A DNA stretch of 46,656 nucleotides from Agrobacterium fabrum (GTDB lineage Bacteria > Pseudomonadota > Alphaproteobacteria > Rhizobiales > Rhizobiaceae). The notes beneath the pieces are model-generated. The model ran no database searches. It was not told the origin of the DNA and saw nothing but the letters and a program-made list of their open reading frames with translations. The first letter of the stretch is position 1. Each line of letters begins with the position of its first letter. The DNA lies in the NCBI GenBank assembly GCA_003241215.1, contig QFOL01000005.1:1-46656 (forward strand), given 5' to 3'. A program made the position numbers and the translations under genes. Below, one piece after another: positions 8,595-17,368 of this stretch.

Positions 8595-9590
8595 ATGACA
8601 TTCGCATTTCGCGCCGCTCTCGGCGCCGCCCTTTCGGTTACGGTATTTTCCGTCTCCTCGACCATCGCTCACGCCGAGCCCAAAAATCCGGAATGCATCG
8701 CTCCCGCCCAGCCCGGCGGCGGCTTTGACATCACCTGCAAGCTTGCGCAGGCGACGCTGCAGCAATCGGGCGCGGTAAAATCGCCCATGCGCGTCTCCTA
8801 TATGCCCGGCGGTATCGGCGCAGTTGCCTATAACGCCATTGTCGGCCAGCGCCGTGCGGAGCCGAATGTCGTCGTGGCCTTTTCCGCCGGATCGCTTCTC
8901 AACCTCGCCCAGGGCAAATTTGGCGCATATTCTGAAAAGGACGTCCGCTGGGTTGCAAGTGTCGGTACAGATTATGGCGCTGTCGTCGTTCAGGAAAGCA
9001 GCGAATACAACTCCCTGACGGACCTGATGGCAGCGATCAAGAAGGATCCGAAGTCCGTCATCATCGGGGCCGGCGGCACCATCGGCAGCCAGGACTGGAT
9101 GAAAGCTGCGATGGCCGCTCGTGCTGCGGGCATCGATTACAAAGCCATGCGTTTTGTTGCTTTTGAAGGCGGCGGAGACTGTGCGACCGCTCTTCAGGGC
9201 GGACATGTCCATATCTGCATGAACGACGTCGGCGACAGCCAGGCGGCAATCGATGGCGGCGCCCCGCTGAAGCTGCTCGCAATCTTCTCGGAGGAGCGCC
9301 TTCCCGGCAAACTTTCTCCGGTGCCGACCGCCATCGAGCAGGGATTCGACATCAAGTGGCCGATCGTGCGCGGCTTTTATGTCGGCCCCGAGGTCACCGA
9401 GGCGGACTATCAGTGGTGGGCCGACGCCTTCGCCAAGGCCATGCAGTCTCCCGACTACGCTGCCGAGCTTCAGAAGCGGAACCTTTTTCCGTTTCCGATG
9501 ACGGGCGAAGAAACGAAGACTTTCGTCGAAGAGCAGGTGGCCGCCTACAAGAAGCTTGCCACCGATTTCGGCCTTGCGACGACCAAATAA
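8595..9590 (+). CDS. tctC: Tripartite tricarboxylate transporter, periplasmic binding protein TctC
   Basis: The start is ATG 8595, preceded by ggagg at 8583-8587, and gives a 331-residue protein; the frame extends to 8544 without a ribosome site. A Sec signal peptide (MTFAFRAALGAALSVTVFS, cleaved near IAHAEP) precedes a Bug/TctC-family domain. Family marks include CIAPAQPGGGFDITC, where the PGGGFD loop contacts the carboxylate ligand, and the later IIGAGGTIGSQDW. The mature protein would bind a di- or tricarboxylate in the periplasm. It is followed directly by tctB and tctA and preceded by tctDE, so this is a complete self-regulated TTT unit. Confidence 0.92.
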   Translation: MTFAFRAALGAALSVTVFSVSSTIAHAEPKNPECIAPAQPGGGFDITCKLAQATLQQSGAVKSPMRVSYMPGGIGAVAYNAIVGQRRAEPNVVVAFSAGSLLNLAQGKFGAYSEKDVRWVASVGTDYGAVVVQESSEYNSLTDLMAAIKKDPKSVIIGAGGTIGSQDWMKAAMAARAAGIDYKAMRFVAFEGGGDCATALQGGHVHICMNDVGDSQAAIDGGAPLKLLAIFSEERLPGKLSPVPTAIEQGFDIKWPIVRGFYVGPEVTEADYQWWADAFAKAMQSPDYAAELQKRNLFPFPMTGEETKTFVEEQVAAYKKLATDFGLATTK

Positions 9591-9601
9591 GGGCCTGAAC
9601 A

Positions 9602-10039
9602 ATGACGACCGACCGTCTCCTGGGAGCGGCCGCAATCGCGGTCGCAGCGATCATGCTCCTGCTCGGATATGAGTTGCAGGCGCCTTTTGCTTATGAACCG
9701 GTTGGACCACGCGCGTTTCCGATCATCGCTGCGGCGATGATCGGTCTTTGCGGTGTCATCCTGCTTCTGAAGCCGGGCGAATCTGCCGCCGAACCGGCGG
9801 GTCCCATCGTGACCATCGCCGCCCTGTCCGGCTGCCTTGCCGGATACGCCCTTCTTTTCCAGCCGCTCGGCTTCGTGATCGCGACCACGATCTTCATGAT
9901 CCCGATTGCGATGATCTTCGGAGCCAAATGGTGGCAGGGCGCGCTGACCGGCGTGGTGCTGGCCGTTTCGTCGTATTTGCTCTTCGACCAGGTTCTGGAG
10001 GTTGTTCTTCCTGCCGGTCCCTTCGGAGGTATCGTCTGA
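9602..10039 (+). CDS. tctB: Tripartite tricarboxylate transporter small membrane subunit TctB
   Basis: This 145-residue membrane protein has four predicted hydrophobic helices, at about 6-22, 37-55, 68-88 and 92-135 (the last stretch probably being two). Size, helix number and position between tctC and tctA match TctB, the poorly conserved small subunit of TTT transporters. It starts 11 bp after tctC, and its TGA stop shares one base with the ATG of tctA, indicating translational coupling. Confidence 0.88.
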   Translation: MTTDRLLGAAAIAVAAIMLLLGYELQAPFAYEPVGPRAFPIIAAAMIGLCGVILLLKPGESAAEPAGPIVTIAALSGCLAGYALLFQPLGFVIATTIFMIPIAMIFGAKWWQGALTGVVLAVSSYLLFDQVLEVVLPAGPFGGIV

Positions 10040-11568
10040 TGGATACTCTCAATTATCTCATGCACGGGTTTGGGGTTGCCCTTTCGCCCACCAATCTCCT
10101 TCTTGCCACCCTTGGCGCCGTTGTCGGGACGATGGTTGGCGTTCTGCCGGGTCTCGGACCAATCAACGCTGTCGCCATGCTTGTGCCGGTGGTATTTGCC
10201 CTTGGACTGCCTCCGGAAGGCTCGCTGATCCTGATGGCGGCGATCTATATCGGATCCGAATATGGAGGCCGGATCAGCGCCATCCTGCTCAACGTGCCCG
10301 GCGAAGCTTCGGCCGTGATGACCGCTCTGGAGGGTTATCCGCTTGCGCGCCAGGGGAAAGCCGGGATCGCCCTTTCCCTCTCGGCCTGGACTTCCTTTGT
10401 CGGCTCGGCCATCGCGACCCTGGGTATCGTGGTCGCCGCTCCGATCCTTGCGACATGGGCGCTGGCATTCGGACCGGTCGAATATGTCGCCCTCATGGTA
10501 TTCGCTTTCGCCTGTCTGACGGGTCTGCTTACTGACCAGCCGGTGAAGGCGATGCTTGCGATCGGGCTGGGTCTGGCGATCTCCACGATCGGCATCGATG
10601 CCAATTCCGGGGTCTATCGTTATACGTTCGGTTCGCCGAACCTGGTCGATGGCGTCCAGTTCGCGACCGTGGTCATTGGTTTGTTCGCGATCAGCGAATT
10701 GCTGATCATGCTCGACACCATGCATGGGGGCCTGACTGTCCGTATCGAGCAATTGGGTCGCTCGCTATTCAATCGGGCGGAGATGCGCTTCACCAATATG
10801 GCCACGCTTCGCGGATCGCTGATCGGGTTTTTCGTGGGCATCCTACCGGGGGCCGGGGGCACGGTCGCCTCCGCGCTGGCGTATACGACAGAAAAGCGCG
10901 TGGTTGAAAAGAACGATCCTGAGGGAAGCCGCTTCGGCCAGGGTGACATGCGCGGTCTTGCATCCGTTGAGGCAGCCAATAACAGCGCTTCCAATTCCAA
11001 TTTCATTCCCATGCTCACGCTGGGCATCCCGAGTTCCGGTACGACGGCAATCATGCTTGGCGTTCTGACACTTTACAATCTGACACCAGGTCCGGCACTT
11101 TTCCGTTCGCAACCTGATCTGGTCTGGGGCCTTATCGCTTCGCTCTTCATTGGCAACTTCATCCTTCTGGCGATCAACATTCCGCTCGTTGGCGTTTTTG
11201 CCAGAATGCTTTCCGTTCCGGCCTGGGTGCTCGTACCGTTCATCGTCGTCGTCAGCGCGATCGGTGTCTATTCGGGCAAGTCCACGACTTTTGACCTTGT
11301 GCTGATGGTGGCCCTCGGTGTTGGAGGCTATGTTCTGCGTCGTCTGGGCGTGCCGATGGCGCCGCTCATCCTCGGTCTCGTGCTCGGCAAGATACTGGAG
11401 CAAAGCCTGCGGCGGGCCCTGTCCCTTTCTGCCGGAGATGTTGCCATTCTCTGGTCAAGTCCGATTTCCATCACCCTTTGGATCATGGCCGCCGCAGTTC
11501 TTCTCGTTCCGCTGCTTCTGCCGAGGCTCGCGAAGTGGCGGCAGAAAACATCGCTCCAGATGGATTGA
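10039..11568 (+). CDS. tctA: Tripartite tricarboxylate transporter large permease TctA
   Basis: The product is 509 residues from ATG 10039, which overlaps the tctB stop and has a ggaggt site at 10025-10030; the open frame back to 9748 is an overlap with tctB. The protein is highly hydrophobic, with about 11-12 helices. It carries the TctA hallmarks: GTMVGVLPGLGPINAVAMLVP near the N-terminus and GILPGAGGTVASALAY in the middle, two copies of the conserved P-G-x-G loop that lines the transport path. NNSASNSNFIPMLTLGIPSSGTTAIML is also characteristic. It is the ion-coupled channel subunit that works with TctB and receives ligand from TctC. Confidence 0.95.
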   Translation: MDTLNYLMHGFGVALSPTNLLLATLGAVVGTMVGVLPGLGPINAVAMLVPVVFALGLPPEGSLILMAAIYIGSEYGGRISAILLNVPGEASAVMTALEGYPLARQGKAGIALSLSAWTSFVGSAIATLGIVVAAPILATWALAFGPVEYVALMVFAFACLTGLLTDQPVKAMLAIGLGLAISTIGIDANSGVYRYTFGSPNLVDGVQFATVVIGLFAISELLIMLDTMHGGLTVRIEQLGRSLFNRAEMRFTNMATLRGSLIGFFVGILPGAGGTVASALAYTTEKRVVEKNDPEGSRFGQGDMRGLASVEAANNSASNSNFIPMLTLGIPSSGTTAIMLGVLTLYNLTPGPALFRSQPDLVWGLIASLFIGNFILLAINIPLVGVFARMLSVPAWVLVPFIVVVSAIGVYSGKSTTFDLVLMVALGVGGYVLRRLGVPMAPLILGLVLGKILEQSLRRALSLSAGDVAILWSSPISITLWIMAAAVLLVPLLLPRLAKWRQKTSLQMD

Positions 11569-11573
11569 CCGCA

Positions 11574-12491
11574 ATGAATTATCTCATTCCCACAGATCGG
11601 GATCGAACGCCGGCGGGCGAAAGGTTACGAACCCTCCTGCGCGCGCCTGACATTGTCAGAATGCCGGGCGCGCATAGCGGCCTTGCCGCCCTCCAGGCAA
11701 AAGCAGCGGGCTTCAAGGCGCTGTATCTGTCCGGAGCGGCGATGAGCGCATCCATGGGGCTTCCCGACCTCGGTATCCTGACGCTGGAAGACGTATTGTT
11801 CTTCACCCGACAGATCGTCAGGGCCTCGGGCCTTCCGCTGCTGGTGGACGGAGATACCGGCTTTGGTGAGGTTCTCAACGTCATGAACACGGTGCACCGT
11901 CTCGAGGAGGCCGGTGCCGCGGCCATCCAGATCGAAGATCAGGTGCTGCCGAAGAAATGCGGCCATCTCAACGACAAAAAGCTTGCCGCTTCGGAAGACA
12001 TGGCCGCCAAGATTGCGGCGGCGGCCCGGGCCCGGCGATCTCTTGTGATCGTCGCGCGGACGGATGCGGTAGCAGATGAAGGAATGGCACGGGCGATCGA
12101 CCGTGCCCGCCTCTATGTGCAGGCCGGGGCGGACGCCATCTTCCCCGAGGCCCTGACGACCGAGGCCATGTTCGCCGAATTTGCCGCCGCCATGAACGGT
12201 GTGCCTCTTCTGGCCAATATGACGGAATTCGGCCGTTCCCCTCCCCTGGCGGCCGATGCGCTGCAGGCGCTCGGTTACCGCATGGTCATCTGGCCGGTGT
12301 CGTCGCTCCGGGTCGCCAACAGGGCGCAGCAGGAACTTTATGCCGAGCTTGCCCGGCAAGGTGCGGTGACGGACGCCATCCACAGGATGCAGACCCGTGC
12401 CGAACTCTACAGTCTGATCGACCTCGCGGGTTATGAGGCGCTCGATGCCAGTATCGTTGCAAGCAGCCTCCCATCGACAGGTTCCCGGTAA
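11574..12491 (+). CDS. prpB: Isocitrate lyase/PEP mutase superfamily, methylisocitrate lyase type (PrpB-like)
   Basis: The product is 305 residues from ATG 11574, five bases after the tctA stop. It shows the superfamily motifs in order: LYLSGAAMSAS (49-60), the metal-binding DGDTGFG (92-98), IQIEDQ (118-123) and the catalytic loop PKKCGH with nucleophile-region Cys129. The KKCGH motif and length of about 300 point to 2-methylisocitrate lyase (cleaving to pyruvate and succinate), although carboxyvinyl-carboxyphosphonate mutase and oxaloacetate decarboxylase relatives also exist in the superfamily. No prpC or prpD lies nearby. Its place at the end of the tct operon suggests that it splits the imported tricarboxylate or a derivative. 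The fold is sure; the substrate is inferred. Confidence 0.85.
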   Translation: MNYLIPTDRDRTPAGERLRTLLRAPDIVRMPGAHSGLAALQAKAAGFKALYLSGAAMSASMGLPDLGILTLEDVLFFTRQIVRASGLPLLVDGDTGFGEVLNVMNTVHRLEEAGAAAIQIEDQVLPKKCGHLNDKKLAASEDMAAKIAAAARARRSLVIVARTDAVADEGMARAIDRARLYVQAGADAIFPEALTTEAMFAEFAAAMNGVPLLANMTEFGRSPPLAADALQALGYRMVIWPVSSLRVANRAQQELYAELARQGAVTDAIHRMQTRAELYSLIDLAGYEALDASIVASSLPSTGSR

Positions 12492-12508
12492 AAGTTTCGG
12501 CTGATGCT

Positions 12509-12531
12509 CCCCTCACAATCAAGGTGAGGGG
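12509..12531. terminator. Hairpin between tct-prpB and dsbA
   Basis: Perfect 8-bp arms cccctcac (12509-12516) and gtgagggg (12524-12531) enclose a 7-base loop, followed by the T-rich stretch atgtgttgttt on the plus strand. It lies 17 bp past the prpB stop between convergent genes, the expected place for the tct operon terminator. Confidence 0.65.
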
Positions 12532-12558
12532 ATGTGTTGTTTCGGAGAGATAGGCGGC

Positions 12559-13167
12559 CTATGCCCGGGCCTGCTTGATGGCGGCCACAAGGCCCTTTTC
12601 ATCCAGAACGCCGGGGTAGATCGTCTTGCCGATGACGAATGAGGGCGTGCCGACGAAATTGAAGGCGAGCGCCTGGCGATAGTTGCGATCGAGCAGGGCG
12701 GAGATCTTCCCGTTGTTCCGGTTCACCGCTGCGGCGATGTCCTTCATCGCTAACCCCGCGCCGGTGAAGGCGTCTTTGATCTCGTCTTCGGAAAGGCGCG
12801 CTTTGGTTTTCATCAGCGCTTCCATGGCGACGTGATATTTGCCGATCTGGGCGGCGCCCAGAACCGCCTGTGCCGCAAAGACAGATGCAGGCCCCAAAAT
12901 TGGCCAGTCCTTGAGGACAAGCCTGACGTCGCCATCATTTGCGACAACCTTTTTCACCATGGCATGGGATGTCTTGCAGTAGGGGCATTGATAATCGAAA
13001 TATTCGACGATGGTGACCTTGCCCTTGGGATTTCCAAGCACGGGCGCATCCTTGTCGAAGAACACCTCTTCCGTGCTGATTTGCTGTGCGAAGCTTTCGC
13101 CCGCAGAGACCAGCGTTCCGCTGAAAGCCGCCAGGCCGCCGATCATGAAATCGCGCCGTGAAAACAT
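12559..13167 (-). CDS. DsbA-family thiol:disulfide oxidoreductase (Com1-like)
   Basis: Started at ATG 13167, seven bases after agggag, the protein has 202 residues; a TTG one codon upstream is the alternative. The N-terminus MFSRRDFMIGGLAAFS carries a twin-arginine-like motif (SRRDF) and a signal segment ending near SFAQQ. The mature part is a DsbA-type thioredoxin fold with active-site CPYC at 61-64 and the cis-Pro loop as VGTPSFVIG. It belongs to the DsbA_Com1-like branch. It lies downstream of dsbD on the same strand, so the pair could form a reducing or isomerising periplasmic system in which DsbD feeds electrons to this protein. Whether it works as oxidase or reductase cannot be told from the motif. 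Confidence 0.88.
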   Translation of the reverse strand: MFSRRDFMIGGLAAFSGTLVSAGESFAQQISTEEVFFDKDAPVLGNPKGKVTIVEYFDYQCPYCKTSHAMVKKVVANDGDVRLVLKDWPILGPASVFAAQAVLGAAQIGKYHVAMEALMKTKARLSEDEIKDAFTGAGLAMKDIAAAVNRNNGKISALLDRNYRQALAFNFVGTPSFVIGKTIYPGVLDEKGLVAAIKQARA

Positions 13168-13212
13168 CAAAATTCTCCCTGTTGGGTTGTTGGAATGAGG
13201 GCCTGCGGGGAA

Positions 13213-13250
13213 TGCCGGCGATTGCCGGCAGCCGCATGGCCGAATGCGGC
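13213..13250 (-). promoter_or_regulatory. Two adjacent hairpins between dsbD and dsbA-like gene
   Basis: Two perfect stem-loops stand side by side in the 103-bp gap. The first has tgccggc/gccggca arms (13213-13219 and 13224-13230), and the second gccgcat/atgcggc arms (13231-13237 and 13244-13250). Neither has a T-tract. They may reduce read-through or stabilise message ends within the dsbD-dsbA unit. Confidence 0.45.
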
Positions 13251-13270
13251 AGCAACGATCAGGATATCGT

Positions 13271-15091
13271 TCATGGAGGTGATGCCCGCGCGCTGCGGGC
13301 CGATGCCGCGAGATCTATCGCCGAGAATTCGCCGATCAGCCGCGTTGCTTCCGGCTCCTTTCGGTTGCTGTCGAGAAAAACCATCGTCGGCGGCCCAACC
13401 ACCTTCAATGTGGAGAGCAGCGCCTGCTTGTCTTCATCGAGTGTCGTCAGGTCCAGGCTGACGAGATTCATTCCCTTCAGCGCTTCAACCACGTCCGGCG
13501 AGGTCAGAAGCGAGCGCTCGATTGTGCGGCAGGTCACGCACCAGTCCGCTGTCACATAGAGGAGTGTCGGTTCCCTGGGCGCCGAGTTGTCGAGCCGGAG
13601 GCGAAGATCTGCGATGGAAGAAAGCTTCTGGAAGTCGCTTTTCTTTATCGAGACGAGCGGTCCTGCCCCATTGCCGGCGTTCAGCGGCTTCAGGGGAGCG
13701 AGCGGGTCCGTCGCGCCGATGCCGAGACCGACAAAGATCAGAATTGCCCAGATGATGGATGCGAGACCCGTCGTTCGGGAAAGCACGCTTACGCCGGACT
13801 TTGGATTGCCGGCGGCTGCGCTGAAGGCAAAAACGCCAAAGGAAAGCGCAAGCACGGCCCAGCCAAGCACCATCAACCGTTCCGGAATGAGCGGTGTTGC
13901 CAGCCAAAGGGCGGTGGCCAGGAACAGGAAGCCGAAAATCTGGCGTATCTTTTCCATCCATAGCCCTGCTTTCGGCAAGGCCTTGCCGCTTGCCGTCGCC
14001 ACGATGACGAGCGGGATCCCTTTACCCAACCCAAGGGCAAATAGTGCGGCGGCGCCGATAACGACATCGCCCGTGCGGGCAATATAGAGAAGCGCACCCG
14101 CCAGGGGAGCCGTGACGCAAGGTCCGATAAGCAATGCCGAGGAGAAGCCGAGCAGCATTGCGCCCGGTATCGTGCTCGCGCCTTGCGGTGATTTCGCAAA
14201 CCGGGCTGAGATCGAGGCGGGAAGCTGAATGTGGAAAAGGCCGAAATTTGCAAGGGCAAGAGCCGTGAACAGGATGGATATGGCCGCGACGGCATAGGTT
14301 GACTGCAGGGCGATCTGCAGGTTTTGCCCCGACCATGCGGCTGCCATGCCCATCAGCCCGAAGGCGGATGCGAGCGCCAGCACATAGGACAGGGACAGTA
14401 GGAAGCCGCGTCGGGCCGTCAGTTTTTCACCGTCCCGGGCGAGCATGGCGGCAACGATCGGATACATCGGGAAAACGCATGGCGTGAAGGCGAGCAACAA
14501 TCCGAAACCGAGAAATCCGGCAAGGAGCAGGATCAGTCCGCCATCCGCCAGCAGTTGATCGACCGTCGTCTGGGCGTGGTCATCCGCCAGTGAGAATTCT
14601 TCCTGCGTGGCGACGCTGGAGAAGCCGGACGGAGCCTCTATGGCGCCGGCGAGGTTGTTCTGGGAAAACAAGCCTCCGGCGCTTATGGTGAGATTTGCCA
14701 TATCGACCGTTTTGGTGGTCGGCGGATAGCAGAGCCCTTTGTCCTGACAGCCCTGATAGGTGAGGCGAAATTTTGCCGGGGCTTCGGCGATCGATGCCGT
14801 CGCGGTCTTGTAGTAGATCTCGGTGACGCCGAAATTGGGGTCCTCTTTCATCTCGCCGGGGAGGGACTGGATTTCCAGCCTGCGGCCGCCGTCATTTTCC
14901 GCGCTCAGATAATCCCGGTAGAGGTAATAGCCGTCATTGATTACCCAGCGAATGATTGCGCGGCCGTCATGTCCCCGTTCGACGGTCGCCCTGAACGCCT
15001 GGTCCATGGCAAGCGGGGTTTCGGCCGCCGATACCGGGGAGAGCGCCCTGAAAAACGCCAGAATCACAAGTGTGAACGTCAATATGCGCAT
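13271..15091 (-). CDS. dsbD: Thiol:disulfide interchange protein DsbD
   Basis: This 606-residue protein has the full three-part DsbD layout. A signal peptide (MRILTFTLVILAFFRALSPVSA) is followed by a periplasmic alpha domain with its redox pair in the stretch QGCQDKGLCYPP. Then come eight membrane helices containing the two buried cysteines in FTPCVFPMYP and IGPCVTAPLAG. The C-terminal gamma thioredoxin domain has WCVTC at 517-521. The protein carries electrons from cytoplasmic thioredoxin across the inner membrane to periplasmic thiol proteins such as the DsbA-like product next to it. It is divergent from a two-component system, with a perfect regulator box in the shared spacer. All six expected cysteines are visible, so it looks functional. 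Confidence 0.95.
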   Translation of the reverse strand: MRILTFTLVILAFFRALSPVSAAETPLAMDQAFRATVERGHDGRAIIRWVINDGYYLYRDYLSAENDGGRRLEIQSLPGEMKEDPNFGVTEIYYKTATASIAEAPAKFRLTYQGCQDKGLCYPPTTKTVDMANLTISAGGLFSQNNLAGAIEAPSGFSSVATQEEFSLADDHAQTTVDQLLADGGLILLLAGFLGFGLLLAFTPCVFPMYPIVAAMLARDGEKLTARRGFLLSLSYVLALASAFGLMGMAAAWSGQNLQIALQSTYAVAAISILFTALALANFGLFHIQLPASISARFAKSPQGASTIPGAMLLGFSSALLIGPCVTAPLAGALLYIARTGDVVIGAAALFALGLGKGIPLVIVATASGKALPKAGLWMEKIRQIFGFLFLATALWLATPLIPERLMVLGWAVLALSFGVFAFSAAAGNPKSGVSVLSRTTGLASIIWAILIFVGLGIGATDPLAPLKPLNAGNGAGPLVSIKKSDFQKLSSIADLRLRLDNSAPREPTLLYVTADWCVTCRTIERSLLTSPDVVEALKGMNLVSLDLTTLDEDKQALLSTLKVVGPPTMVFLDSNRKEPEATRLIGEFSAIDLAASARSARASPP

Positions 15092-15140
15092 CCGGCATAG
15101 CCTTTCGTGTATTCTTCTGTGCCGGACTGATCTCGTCGGG

Positions 15141-15161
15141 AGCTTAAGGCAGGCTTAAGCT
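15141..15161. promoter_or_regulatory. PmrA-type box (CTTAAG-N5-CTTAAG), perfect palindrome
   Basis: Two identical hexamers, cttaag at 15143-15148 and 15154-15159, are separated by exactly five bases and lie within a perfect inverted repeat with 8-bp arms (agcttaag/cttaagct). The spacing and sequence match the published PmrA/BasR box, YTTAAK-N5-YTTAAK. The site is 50 bp upstream of dsbD and 45 bp upstream of the TTG start of the neighbouring regulator. It probably mediates autoregulation of that system and, because it is symmetric, may also act on dsbD. Confidence 0.65.
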
Positions 15162-15206
15162 GGGGATCGCATGACGAAACTGGATAGACCTTTTACGGAG
15201 GCGCGA

Positions 15207-15866
15207 TTGCGAATTCTCATTGTCGAAGATGATCCGATCCTGCTCGACGGATTGCGGGAAGGTTTGAAGCTGAGCGGTTTTGTCGCTGACGGCGTGACGA
15301 CGGCCGCCGATGCATCAGAGGCGCTCGCCACGGATAATTTCGATGCGGTGGTTCTTGATCGAATGCTTCCGGATGGCTCGGGGTTGGATGTCCTCAACGG
15401 CATACGCCGTGCCGGGAACCGGGTGCCTGTGCTGCTGCTGACCGCAAAGGATGAAGTCGGAGATCGTATCGACGGTCTGGATGCGGGTGCCGACGATTAT
15501 CTTGGCAAACCCTTCGATCTGGATGAGGTTGCCGCCCGCCTGCGCGCGATCACGCGCCGCGCCGCCGGGCGGGCGAGTGCGCAGATCAGCCTGCGCGGAC
15601 TGACGCTCGATCCTGCTTCCATGCAGGTTCTTCGCGAAGGTTCGGCTATAATCCTGTCGCGCCGCGAGTTCTCGATCCTTCATGCGCTCATGGAGAACCC
15701 CCAGGCAATTCACTCCAAACAGGCGCTGGAAGAGCGCCTTTACGGCTGGCAGGAGGATGTGGAGAGCAACACGATAGAAGTGCATGTGCACAAGCTGCGC
15801 GCCAAGCTTGGCAGCGCTTCCATCGAAACCGTGCGCGGGGTCGGCTATAGGCTGGGGATGCCCTGA
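15207..15866 (+). CDS. OmpR-family response regulator, PmrA/QseB-like
   Basis: With the TTG start at 15207, five bases after ggagg (15197-15201), the protein has 219 residues and begins MRILIVEDDP like its family. An ATG at 15171 would add 12 residues, but it lies so close to the PmrA-type box that it would fall upstream of the expected transcript start. The receiver has D51 in VVLDRMLP as phospho-acceptor, a conserved Thr in LLLTAKD and Lys in YLGKPF. A winged helix follows (about 125-217), ending ETVRGVGYRLG. The stop codon overlaps the kinase ATG by one base. PmrA and QseB relatives often control envelope modification, but the target here is unknown; the divergent dsbD is a candidate. Confidence 0.88.
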   Translation: MRILIVEDDPILLDGLREGLKLSGFVADGVTTAADASEALATDNFDAVVLDRMLPDGSGLDVLNGIRRAGNRVPVLLLTAKDEVGDRIDGLDAGADDYLGKPFDLDEVAARLRAITRRAAGRASAQISLRGLTLDPASMQVLREGSAIILSRREFSILHALMENPQAIHSKQALEERLYGWQEDVESNTIEVHVHKLRAKLGSASIETVRGVGYRLGMP

Positions 15867-17224
15867 TGCGTTCGATCCGCCTGCGCCTTTTTACGATCCT
15901 GCTGGCGACGACAGGCGCCGTCTGGCTGTTTGCCGTCATGTGGACCTATTTCAGCGTGCAGCATCAGGTTGAACGGGTGCTGGATGCGCGGTTGATGGAA
16001 GCCGCCCGCATGGTCAGCTCGCTCCTCACCAACCACCATATCGCGGTCGCCGGCGCCGTGGACAATACGAAAGCCGATGACGCCGGCCTGCCATTCGATC
16101 TCCAGGGCGATTACAGGCGGCAGCTCTCTTGCCAGATCTGGTCGCTCCAGGGGCAGCTTGTCAGCCGGTCGGAAAGTGCCCCGCATGAATCGCTTACCGA
16201 CAGCCGCGACGGCTTCAGCGAAACCAGCGTCGATGGCGTTCGCTGGCGTGTTTTCGCGGTTGTTAATCCGGAGCTCAATCTCCGCGTTCTCATAGGCGAC
16301 AGCCTGGAGATACGCGACAGGCTGGTTGCCGATGTGGTCAAGGGACAGCTCGTTCCGGCCCTGGCTATCCTGCCGATCCTGGCGGTGCTGATCTGGCTGA
16401 GCGTAGGACAGGGGCTAGGGCCGCTCAAGAGGATCGCCATGTCGCTGGGGTTAAGGTCTGCAGACGAACTGCATGCCATAGAGAACCGGGATACGCCGAG
16501 CGAAATCAAGCCATTGCTCAGCTCCTTGAACTCCCTCTTCCTGCGGGTGGAGGCGGCGCGCGAGCGTGAAAAGACCTTTATTGCCTATGCCGCCCATGAG
16601 TTGAAGACCCCGCTTGCCGGATTGAAGACCCAGGCACAGGTGGCGCTGCGGAGCAAAGAGGACAATGTGCGGGACAAGGCGCTGGCGCATATTTCGACGA
16701 GCGTCGACCGGACCGGGCGTCTTGTCCGTCAGCTTATCGATCTGGCGCTGGTCGATTCGACCGACCGCGATAGCGGTCGCGAAACGGTGCGGCTTGCGGG
16801 GATCATGGAAGATATCCGTTTCGACCTTGAGGCCCTGAGCAGCAGGCGCGCCATTCCCGTGACGTTTTGCCTGCGACCGGATGAAATGGTGACCTTGAGA
16901 GACGTCAATCTCCTGCGTCTGGCCCTGCGAAACGTGATCGAGAATGCCATTCAGTATTCGCCCGACGGCTCGGGCGTTGAGATCTCTGTCCTGGGGAACG
17001 GGCCGAGGATCGAAATCGAGGTGAAGGATCAGGGACAGGGCATAGATCCGGATGATCAGGTGACAGTCAGGGAGCGGTTCAAGCGGGGACATTCGGCCCG
17101 CGGCGAGGGTAGCGGTCTCGGCCTTGCGATCGTCGACATGGCCATGCGCAAGCTTGGCGGGGAGCTCGCCTTTCGCCAGGCCGATTCCGGATTTGTCGTG
17201 GCGCTTATCTTGCCACGGGGATGA
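15866..17224 (+). CDS. Sensor histidine kinase, PmrB/QseC-like
   Basis: This is a 452-residue kinase translationally coupled to the preceding regulator. It has a membrane helix at about 8-28, a periplasmic region of about 130 residues with LSCQIWSLQGQLVSRS typical of the 2CSK_N sensor of QseC/TctE kinases, and a second helix at about 162-182. The HisKA box has H244 in YAAHELKTPL. The HATPase domain has N-box NVIENAIQYSPDGSG and glycine boxes KDQGQGIDPDD and GEGSGLGLAIV. The sensor lacks the acidic ExxE iron motif that defines enteric PmrB, so the ligand is not predicted. Confidence 0.88.
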   Translation: MRSIRLRLFTILLATTGAVWLFAVMWTYFSVQHQVERVLDARLMEAARMVSSLLTNHHIAVAGAVDNTKADDAGLPFDLQGDYRRQLSCQIWSLQGQLVSRSESAPHESLTDSRDGFSETSVDGVRWRVFAVVNPELNLRVLIGDSLEIRDRLVADVVKGQLVPALAILPILAVLIWLSVGQGLGPLKRIAMSLGLRSADELHAIENRDTPSEIKPLLSSLNSLFLRVEAAREREKTFIAYAAHELKTPLAGLKTQAQVALRSKEDNVRDKALAHISTSVDRTGRLVRQLIDLALVDSTDRDSGRETVRLAGIMEDIRFDLEALSSRRAIPVTFCLRPDEMVTLRDVNLLRLALRNVIENAIQYSPDGSGVEISVLGNGPRIEIEVKDQGQGIDPDDQVTVRERFKRGHSARGEGSGLGLAIVDMAMRKLGGELAFRQADSGFVVALILPRG

Positions 17225-17368
17225 GTTTGCAAACCCGGGCATGACCGCGGGCCCGCGTGCGGCCCGACGAGTGAAACGAAAATATTCACACCGGAACCAG
17301 GGGCGTGAATCAACGTGGCCTGAATGTGCTAGATGAACGGTAGATGCAGCCATTTGGAGACGAATGCC

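Noticed and set aside
9748..10038. N-terminal extension of tctA
   Set aside because: It overlaps tctB and is Arg-rich; ATG 10039 has a good ribosome site and gives the family's normal start.
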